Assembly (NCBI GenBank): GCA_037576195.1
Contig: CM075102.1
Location: 42,342,745 to 42,406,744, forward strand
Direction: 5' to 3'
Source: Phytoseiulus persimilis
Lineage: Eukaryota; Arthropoda; Arachnida; Mesostigmata; Phytoseiidae
Length of the DNA: 64,000 nt
Shown: in pieces, positions 55,301 through 64,000 of the stretch
Layout of the letters: each line of letters begins with the position of its first letter
Position numbering within the stretch: the stretch's first letter is position 1
Translations under genes and position numbers: made by a program
Notes under the pieces: generated by a model
What the model was told of the DNA's origin: nothing
Databases searched by the model: none
Seen by the model: the letters and a program-made list of their open reading frames with translations, nothing else

Positions 55301-58300
55301 TCCCGCGCGCGGGACACGGCTGCGTGATTTTCCACCTGGAAATCGGGAGCTCGAATTCTAAGCTCTCCATCATGGGACCAGGGGAACAGGCCGTCAATTC
55401 CTCTGCGACATCATCCACTCGGGGAAATCGGTTGAGGAGAGTTTCAGCTCTTGTCTAATCATGTCGCGGCTTGGGGTGCAATCGGTTTTTTCGGTTCGCC
55501 ACCCGAAAAAAAACAGGAAATGGCATTGCGCTGAGGTTCCGCATAGCTCGTGTGAAGCTGGAATCCAACATGCTTTTCCCCGAAGTCGGAAACGGTGTGC
55601 ACCCATTACCGCGAAAACCCGTCACCGCGACAGGATCTGGAGCTCACTCCTGGCTAGGGAAGGTTCTATGCGAGGCGTCGAGTCCCATGATTCACATACA
55701 GGGTGTGTTCTTTGAGCTGCAATTTTTCATGGCCTCCGTGCTTCGAGCTGTATTTAGGTCGAGTTCCACCCGATCTGAGAATATTCTTCGATCGTAAGCT
55801 TTTGAAGAGGCGCATCTTCCCGCATCTTTATCTTCGACAATCAGATCTGTGTTTCGTTCTCCCAGGGCTTGTCGAAGTTTTTCTCAATTTAATCCATGGA
55901 CCCTGGAAGAACCTACCAGGAAATCGCCGATTCTCAACCGATATTGGAAACCAATAAACGGCTCCTAGATCTCAAATAACGGAGGCCACGAGAATGTTGA
56001 AGCTTAAGAAACACACCCTGTAGATCCGAACAAGTGTCTCGTTGTGGAAACACGAAGAGTTTTTCAGGGGGGATTCTTTATTTAAAGTCAGCTGCTAGAT
56101 GCGAAACCAGACCTGAGAGCGATGTCACAATATCGTTGACATTCTTCTTGCATTCTCTGACCCGGAAAAATACTTCGCGCTGCTCAATCAATCATTCGAT
56201 ATCATTCATTCATCATACCAAGAAACTATCGTTCGGGCACGTGGATCTCGAAGAGATGGAAGTCTTGAAATGAAGATCCGTTCTCCTGCAAGTTTGCTTC
56301 TCCCAATACGCTTCTCGGAGGCAGTTCTAAAGTCACTCGTCAAGAAGCCTCAGGATGATATCTGAGCGTAGCTTTACGAGGCTCGCGCGAAATACTCACT
56401 CTCTGAGACTGCTGGAATTCATGCTCTCTGGAGGATTCTCACATCACAACCTGTCATTTACGAACGTTGCCTCGATCAGGGGCGTCGAGTATGGAAGGGA
56501 GAGTACGACTCCCGACGCCTTCGAGAAGAACGGAGCAGCTTGCAGGTGACGTGTCAGGAAGATGCTCGAGGAACCTTACCTAGATGAGGTCACCACATTA
56601 AAAGTTGGGAGCGGAAATCGAAAAAATGTTGAATTGCGAAGGTTACGAAGAAACCCACGAAACGTCTGTTCTTTTTGATGAGAAACTCTGACACGATTAT
56701 CCGACAGCCAGGGCTGCAAATCAATCCACAGAGTGCACAGCAAGTGGGGATTACACTGCTCACAGCATGGAGAATTTCGACGCCTCGCATAGAAGCTTCC
56801 CTAGCTTAGAGCGAGCTCCAGATTCTGTTGCGGTTATGGGTTGTCGTGGTAATGGGTTGTAGCCTCGGGAACGGATGTGAATCCGGGAATGGATATGGCA
56901 TCACGTGCAAGCCCGGACAGAGAACTGGACGATGGACCTTGGCCCTTATCCGAGGCAGACAAAACTTCGGAATCTTGCGACGCCCTGTGGAGGTGTAGAA
57001 TTCATTCTTCAGACAGCTTATCTGACAGGAGCTGTATTGAAAGAAAATATTTAATTTTCTCGGCAGCCTTGGTCGTGTTCTGGTAAATCAATAAACTTCC
57101 GACTGGTCCTTCAGGGTCGAACTTGGAGCATCCCATACAGATGCCGCGATCAGCGTCAATTCGGCAACACTGGTCTTCCTCCCTCAACAACAATTTTTCC
57201 GTAGAGCTCGCATTCTATTCTTCAAGATTCATGCTTCCCGTCGTTCAAAATGATCCGACTCATCGTTCAAGAGCTACGAGCCGAAGAAGCCGAAACTTCG
57301 AAACCTCCGATCAATTTTCTGACTGATTGCAAGCATCGGGAACCCCGGGAATGCCTGCGCGACGGGCTCACATCCGAAGTCCGTACATTTCGGTCACCTT
57401 TCGGAGAACCTCGATACAAAAGAATGGGTTTCGTGACACAAAGATGGGCGATCCTCTTCAGAGCGATAGTTCCAGGGCAGGGGGTCGGCCAGCTCTCGGA
57501 GTTCATGCTCTTTGTTCGGAGTGACGAAATTCGAAACTTGGCATTCATTTGCGCTCTGAAACGAAGTCGCACAGCTTGAGCGCTGCAGGCGGAGTGATCT
57601 CGGACTTCTATGTGAATACATGGCTCTGTGGAACCAGAACCGGACTTCTCCTCGATTGTCTGGCGAGCGGGAAACCTCTCAAAACAGCCAGGAACGAAAT
57701 CATGTGTTTTCAACACCCCGGAAACTGGAGCTCTCTTCGGCAGGTTCGAACTATGCTCGTAGGAACACTGCGACGAGGTTTTCTCCGTAGATTCACGACC
57801 ATGCTCGAAGCATTCGACAGCGGCTCACGGCGCTCGGAAACAGCTGACAGCACATGCCAAACGTAAAGAACACGGACCGGCTGGTTCCTCATCATCAAAA
57901 ACCTCAACTCACAGGCATCACTACTCTGCGGTTACACAGCGCAGTGTGCGGAGCCTCACCCATGCCTATCCGTGTTCTCGCGAGTAGCTCGCAGGATTTG
58001 TGACAAGAGACCGCATAGTGGTGGGTCGGCCAGTTTGAGCCTCACTCGCATTCCGCAGCGGCTGGGTTACCTGAGCAGGGGTCCAGTCCGCCGACCCTCT
58101 AATAGGCGACAAGTTTCTTGCTCCCGAACGCTGACTGCTCCAATGTGCGGCATCCATGGCTCTCGTCGGTCATTGAATTCCCTTCATTTCTCCTGCATTC
58201 ATGGACCAGCAATATCCATATTTACCCGAGAGATTTGGCAAGCTGACTCCCGAGGAGCGCGACTGGAATTTGTTTGCTTGCCTGGCGTTAGTGAGTCGTT

Positions 58301-59335
58301 CAAATGTTCTACTCTGACCTTTCATTCCTTGATGGAGCGCTCCGACTTACGGTCGAAATCGCCATGATTCAGACATGTGGATTCAGAAACCCTCCTCTCC
58401 AGGAGGTTTCCAAGGGTTTCTGAGGAAGCTCCGATCTCGAGTTTACTCTCCTGCCTCATACCTTCATAACCCATTCTTCGCTGAATCGACTAACATCGAA
58501 CCACTCATTATTGAAGAATCTTTGCCGGTCCTTAAGGAACGCAAAATGCCCTCGTTCTGCGGCGCCTGCTTGAATGCACGAGAAAACCCCAACCGAGGAA
58601 TCCTGAATCCGGCGTCTGTTCACGGCTGCAGCGAACGTGGCAATTACTCGACCGGAAGCTGCAGAGAGGACAATGCACCACAGGGAGAGCCAGCACGGGC
58701 TACTGAGGAGCACGCTGACGCAAATACGAAATCAATGCGGAAATTCCTTGCGCAAGGGGAACAAATGATCACCGTGGATGCCTCCACGGGAAGAGGAGCA
58801 CGGAAACCATCAGGAGAGAGAACAACCCGATTCCGACGCCGGGTCTCGGACAGACATCCAGCATGTTCGCCGGACCGACAGACGTGATCATGGACGTGCG
58901 TGAGGGGTAGGGAGGCGAACGGGCTCGAGGCAGCTGAAGAAAGCTTTACGTTCTGAGAAGAGTTATTCCATGCATCGATCTTGTGCTCCGACCTGAGGCC
59001 GCAGCTGCGCGAGTCCGTTGAAATCCAGCCGATCGACGCCGGCCACCAGACAACGCTGCTGCAAGCAAACCATTCAGCTAACCAAGCATTTGAGGCGGGC
59101 GAACCTCCGGCTTATGTTGTCCGCTGACCCATCGGGGAGGTCCGGGAGCCGGAGCTCGAGTCTCATCTCAACCTATTGTTTCCATCGGAGCTGATACCTG
59201 GGAGTTCGGATTTGCCCAGAGCCGGAGCGGAGCTTGCTCTTCGTATGCACGTGAACTCGATCATAAATATGATCTCCTCCATGGCGAGTAGGTGACGACT
59301 TGGGCCAGGTTGGAAGTGCACTATAGCATCCAATC
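52350..59335. other. No confident gene; scattered candidate exons
   Basis: Candidates without family match: 52,844-53,122 (-), a 92-codon frame with QTHPCRNTYISIVGSDFAPV-like text; 54,566-54,660 (+), bounded by a strong acceptor (CTTACTTTCTTAG) and a perfect donor (GTAAGT); 58,375-58,887 (+, 170 codons). A polyadenylation-type AATAAA is at 57,088 on +. None of these can be joined into a convincing gene by eye. Confidence 0.3.
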
Positions 59336-59590
59336 GGAGAACCCAGATTCAAAACGTCGTAACTCCGGATTTCCAAAAGACGAGTTTTTAGTGAGAAATT
59401 CATTGGGACGATTTCCGACAACGTTATTTCGCGCTTTTCTTGGAAACGCAGAAAACGGAGAAAAACGAGGAGCGGAGGGCCGCCGGAAAAAGCGCAGAAT
59501 AACGTCGTCGGAAATCGGTTCGACGAATTTCCTACTTTAAACTCGATCTCGCGTATTTGGAGTCACGACGTTTTGAATCGGGGCTCTTCA
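59336..59590. mobile_element. Foldback MITE, about 255 bp
   Basis: The left end GATTCAAAACGTCGTAACTC (from 59,346) is repeated inverted at the right end (to 59,579) with one mismatch. Flanking bases extend the match to about 59,336 and 59,590. The arms stay partly complementary inward (GACAACGTTATTTCGCGC against GCGCAGAATAACGTCGTC), so the whole element can fold into a long hairpin. There is no coding capacity and the target duplication is unclear. Confidence 0.75.
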
Positions 59591-60350
59591 ATTGTGGTCG
59601 CGATAGCTTTCTAAACAGTTACGTTTGATTCACACTGCAAGAAACTCATTCTTCAGATCTCCGTCGATGATTGGATTTGCGCCAAACATGGGCTGTCGTT
59701 GATCGAAGATCACACAGCGAGAATCGTTGAGCCTTGTCCTGGCTGGCGCATCGTCGCCTCCAAGTTATGAACGGACTCCCCAACTCAGCGCAGGGCAACC
59801 GTCGCAAAAATCAGAACCATGGCATGTGCTCCTCACGAGGGAATTTTCGGCAACGCTTGGGTTATACCCTGAGCAAAGTCGAGGAACGACGGGTACGATT
59901 CAGCTGTATCGGATCCCCATCTTCGGAAGCGTTGTAGATCTAGCAGCAGGCAAAGAGCTTGAGAGGATATGGAGCACGTGAGCAAGGTGTGAGGGCCAGA
60001 ACCTTCTCCTCAGATGGAATGTGGAGAGGAGACGTTTCTCTGTTGTTTCTCCCCACGGTAGGAAAACCATGGAAACGGAGACCGATGACGATGGAAGCTT
60101 CGTTGAAGATCCAGAAAGGAAACAGGGAACCAGATTTGCTAAAGCTGAGCACTCGGCTGTCCGGCTGTTGTGCCGGCTCAATATTCGAAGCTCGAAGGCA
60201 AGCTTGACCCTCCGGCGAAGGTTGAAGGAAATTTCAGCGCTTGACTCTGGGGGAGGATACAACCCCGGCTCCGCCCATGAGGATTCGGTTCGGGCGGCTT
60301 GGTCGTTGTTAACAAAGCTACAATGGAGAACTCCGGGTGATCGAAACAGA
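59591..60350. other. Intergenic, nothing recognised
   Basis: Only short overlapping frames on both strands; no motif, splice pair or repeat that I can support. It is the downstream flank of the chitin-binding gene. Confidence 0.4.
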
Positions 60351-60356
60351 TTTATT
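60351..60356 (-). terminator. Polyadenylation signal of the chitin-binding gene
   Basis: AATAAA on the - strand, about 210 bp past the stop codon. Confidence 0.55.
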
Positions 60357-60567
60357 TACAAGATAAATACTCATACCAAACACAAACTTTCTTGCCTTCA
60401 ACAGACAGCTTCGCGGCTCACTCGATTCGCTTCTACGGAGCCTGCATTCGCTGAACAAAGACGGAAAAGACTCTCAGTCTGTGCATGCGGGCAAACTGTC
60501 TGGCTCGCATTCTAGTTGGCGCTCAGATTCTCTGGTCGTTTTGTTGGCTGGCCAGCAGATTTCCCTT

Positions 60568-63500
60568 TCAAGCGGAGGCTTTGCGTTTTCCGTCGCCACG
60601 ACGTCTCCTTCTCCGGGGTCTGGGTGTCGTGTACTTGTTTGTGTTCAAGTGGAAGAATTTATCCGAGTCGTTGCATTGGACGTTGTACCACCAGTCGCAG
60701 ATAAAAAGCTCTTGCTTGAATACGGTGCCGTTCGGACAGAGGAAACTCATCTTGTGGCCTAATGGATCGCAGTTGTGGAATGCCTGCAATTATTGAAGAG
60801 AATCCTATTCAGAGCGGGAAATTTCTCTTTGTTCAACCGCGGAAACAGGGGGCCTGATGCCCCCAATCGTCAGAGGAAGCACTCGAGGCATTGCTTACGC
60901 TCCTGCGTCGAGTAGTCGGCTGCATCGCGGATCTTCGACAATAAGCAGCCGCCGAGTACTTTGTCGGAAGACACGAAACCCTGCTCGAGATACCGGAGGT
61001 GGAAACTACGCGGAGCCGTTCTCGACACCGCGGACGCTTCCGCCTTGGTCCCATCAGGTGCTCAATAATCCGCGACGCTGAGCGAACGAACATCCACTGA
61101 CAGGTCGTCATTAGTGGGGAACGATCTCGCGATTCGCGACAAACCAAACCCTCTCGTAACCATGGCCGTATTCGAAGCTGTAGGAACCTGCTGTGCTGCG
61201 GGGGCAATGAAGACAACCGCTGCGAGAGCGGGGAACACGTTTTTCGTTCTGCGGGAACAAATAGCAAGGAAAGTGTGGCAGCCACAGGCCGCTTCTGTGC
61301 ATTTCTCCGCTCAGGGACACGAGCAATCCCCTGCACGAGCGATACTTGGACATGAGCGACCGAGAGGAGTCAACGCTGTGATATGTGATCTCACGCGAAA
61401 TGGAAAGCTCTTCATTGCTCGTCTAAAGCTCACTTGCATGCGTGAACGTCACTTGCAACACATACGGAATCTGAGAATAGAGGGCGGGTTCAAGATTCCC
61501 TGTTCGAGAAGGCATCACAAATCCGGGGATAACGGAAGTGGACTGAAGTGAAGCTCCGATTCTCATCTCTCGAGTTTCCAAGGAAATTTCCCAAATGATG
61601 ATCTGGGGAACTTCTCTGGATGGCTTTTCCTTCTAGGTACGGAACGTCTACTCATATTGGAGCTTTCAAACCTCGAAAAAGATAAATGTCCCACCTGACA
61701 TCCCGCCTCGATGTCGGCATACATTCCGGCGCTCTCTTGGACTTTGCAGTTGAATGAAGTGTCTGGAACGATTGAGAAGATCGGGTAATCGACACCAGGC
61801 GTTCCTGGCAAGTCTCCGCCTCCATTCTGAGGGTTGCCCACGTGATCCTGCTGCTTTTGGGAGTTGTCATTCGACACAGGCTGCACACCGCCGAAGCCGG
61901 ACGAGTCCTTTTGCACTACATTTCTGTTCCGCGTGCTGGTGCTGTTCCGTTGGGGTGTCCTAAGAGAAAAAGAACAGCCCTTCATTCATCATGGTACTTC
62001 TAGTTTATCGTTTCCTATGGCCTTAGATTGAGGGTCTCCGGGTTGAATGGAGGCTTTGTCTGAAGAATATCTGGGAAGTGACGTGGCTGTTATGCATTAT
62101 ATAGCGTCTGGTTACTTCTTACTGCTGCCGGAGCAATGATCGCCGGCCGCGAAGAATTCTAGCTGGCGAACTGTCGCGATTGTAGAGCTGCTTTATAAAC
62201 TCGATCTACCGGTTGACGTCGGCACGACCCCCCACTCAACGGATCGTTTCCGGCCGCCTTTCGATTGTCGAGTTAAAAAGGCAAAACTGAGGCAGAGCAT
62301 GAAAACATCGTTGTTGGAATCGTCACATCTAGTGAGGTCAACAGTTGAAGTAGACGAATCCCTCGCAATTCGATCTAGGTGCCGATCGAGCGTGGTGGCG
62401 AATGAGTCGAACGCTCCCGCGCAGACGAAGTCCCTCCGTATAAAAGCTCCGGCGTCCAAAGCCTTTCCGCTCCGCATCAAGAAAAGTGATCAGCGATGCG
62501 ACCTTGACCTCGGAAAATTTTGGAGACAACCCGCGCTCGGCGCCCGGTCGGCCGTTCGAATCCGAACGTGAGTCGATTGTTAAGCTCTGTTGAGCCGGGT
62601 TGTGTCTTGGCAGAGTTTCTCAAAATCGAAAACAAGAAGCACGTGCGGAACATTGACGGAACGCACAGGGAAAGGGAAGCAAAGGGCCAAGTTTCGTCGA
62701 ACCGATGTTCGGCTGGAAGCCAGCGTCGTCCGAGAAATCATCCCTCGAAGACGAATTGGTCTTGTTTCAAAATACTAATTGAAATTCGTTATGAAAATGA
62801 GGTATTGTTCGGAATTGTTTTGAGGGAAACAAACCTTCGTTGCTCAACGGGTTCGCTGGTCGGTCCATCGGTGTAAATCGTGCCTTGCGAGAAATTGAAG
62901 CCTTTTTTCGATGAAGCCTTCACGGTGTTCCTCTGCTGATCTCTCGGTGTGGCGATCGCTCTCGAGCTCGGCCTCTGACTGGGGTCCGGGAGAGGCACAG
63001 GGAAGAAAGGGTCTTCGACCGGGAGATCCTGAGAGGCGGGAATCTTCACCTGAACATCCACGACTTGAACGTTGGGAGTTTTCGATTGAGTCGTGTGTTC
63101 AATAGTGAAGTGCCGGCTTTCTATTGGGATTCGGATTTTATTCCTCACTGGCCTCCGAGTCGGAGCAGCTTCCGGTGAGGTGAAATCGTCCGCTCCGGGC
63201 TGGTCCCGGTTCACCAGAGGCGCTGAGGGCTCCGGTCCCGAGTTCTGAACGCGACGGGGCGGAGGAGGCGCTTGCGGAGCCGGGCTAGATTTCAGATCGT
63301 TCGGTTCCTCGTTACGTTGCATTTGGACCAATTGCTGCGCTCTCGTGCCACGTTCGATCTCGAAACGCTGTCTCTCTTGCTCATATTTTTTCCGCTGCTC
63401 ATTGAAGCGTTTTTCCTCATCCTCAAAGCGCTTCCTGTTCTCTTCGAATCGTCGTTGTTCCTCCTCGAATTTTCGCTGTTGTTCTCTGTATTTCCGTTGA

Positions 63501-64000
63501 TCCTCTTCGAACAGTCGTAGCTCCTCGCGGTAACGCCTCTGATCTTCCAGAACGGCGCGATTGAACGTTTGACGTTGCACGGCGGGACTGGGGGCAGGGG
63601 ATAGTGGAACGGGATCGGCAACGGCTTCCGGGGATGCGGGAGCGACTTCTCTCAGTGCTTCATCTTTGTTTCGGCCGGGACTGCCCGGAGAGCCGGTTTG
63701 CTGCCGCAGACGAGATCTCAAGGGAACCACCTGCGTGAACGTCTGCGTTGTCACTGCCCCAGATTGATGTTTACTCTCTATGGTGAAATCAATTGTTTTC
63801 GTTCGAGCATCGCCCAAGCCATCCTGGAAGTTCGGATTCTTCCTCACAATCTGATTCTGCCTTTTGGCCGGACTCTCGGCGCTGGCTTCGGCGTCCCTCT
63901 CGGGCAGGAACGTTTCAGCTCTCGGGAACTCCGTCACGGAGAGCGTGGCAGGATCGAATTCTTTCGCCGAAAATTTCCGTTCCAATTCTTCTCTTTGTCG
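60568..64000 (-). CDS. CPAP1-like chitin-binding (single CBM14) protein, 5' end outside window
   Basis: Three exons on -: from beyond 64,000 to 62,835; 61,959-61,695; 60,783-60,568. Introns join in phase 2 (donor GTTTGT, acceptor TTTCTCTTAG) and phase 0 (donor GTGGGA, acceptor AATTGCAG). The C-terminal peritrophin domain is split by the last intron and rebuilt as GVDYPIFSIVPDTSFNC...YADIEAGCQ-AFHNC...SFLCPNGTVF...FICDWWYNVQC, with all six cysteines. It binds chitin and is expected in cuticle or another extracellular matrix. Before it lie a long Pro/Gln/Ser-rich region and a charged heptad region (63,347-63,535). A basic Arg-rich tail ends the protein. The signal peptide must be upstream of the window. 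Confidence 0.9.
60784..61694 (-). other. Long last intron of the chitin-binding gene
   Basis: 911 bp, several times longer than other introns in the window. It contains opposed open frames: 61,114-61,551 (+, 145 codons) and 60,833-61,336 (-, 167 codons), neither with a recognised motif. Both flanking splice sites join the CBM14 domain cleanly, so no further exon is required. Confidence 0.5.
63347..63535 (-). repeat. Nine aromatic heptads in the chitin-binding protein
   Basis: Nine successive seven-residue units such as RYREELR, LFEEDQR, KYREQQR, KFEEEQR, RFEENRK. Each has Phe or Tyr at position 2 and mostly Glu, Gln, Arg and Lys elsewhere. No insertions break the register. This predicts a continuous, highly charged helix with an aromatic stripe. 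Confidence 0.85.

Noticed and set aside
58375..58887. 170-codon + frame
   Set aside because: No recognisable motif, opposed by a - frame with signal-like start; not supportable as a gene by eye.
1..64000. CRISPR arrays, bacterial operons or a prophage
   Set aside because: All direct repeats found are minisatellites or segmental copies. Spliced genes and MITEs show a eukaryotic genome.

Overview
This is a eukaryotic, almost certainly arthropod window. It has spliced genes with GT-AG introns of mostly 97-160 bp, a chitin-binding (CBM14) cuticle-type gene, non-LTR retrotransposons and hAT-type MITEs. Roughly half GC with very compact introns suits a mite or other small chelicerate; that placement is inference, because no species-specific marker is readable.

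Layout. (1) Positions 1 to about 31,190 are a tandem segmental array: copy 1 (1-14,454, left end outside the window), copy 2 (14,455-28,367) and a partial copy 3 (28,368 to about 31,190). Each full unit reads X - S1 - T - S2. X carries a small secreted-type ORF on + (intact only in copy 3). S1 and S2 are diverged copies of one 1.3-kb segment carrying a small basic-protein ORF on -. T is a 9.5-kb cluster of retroelement remains: a gag-like ORF, a 4.2-kb LINE, a foldback element and fragments of a second reverse transcriptase. Copies 1 and 2 are nearly identical. Copy 3 is more diverged and keeps the empty target site of a hAT MITE that is present in copies 1 and 2, so the relative order of events can be read.

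(2) About 31,190-33,270 holds no confident gene, only one orphan kinase-like exon. (3) 33,322-36,048 holds two tandem paralogous two-exon genes on + for type II membrane proteins of an unrecognised cysteine-containing family. (4) 36,659-40,744 on - is a 12-exon DUSTYK gene; the reconstructed splicing gives 927 codons, matching the family's length. (5) About 41-60 kb is gene-poor: scattered open frames, a fragment of the second RT family, a dispersed repeat cluster, a 215-bp hAT MITE with 8-bp target duplication, and a foldback MITE. (6) 60,568-64,000 on - is the 3' part of a single-CBM14 (CPAP1-like) gene with an unusual aromatic heptad-repeat region; its 5' end lies beyond the window.

The host genes do not form a pathway together. 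The main interest is the young array with two unrecognised amplified small genes, and the membrane-protein gene pair beside it.
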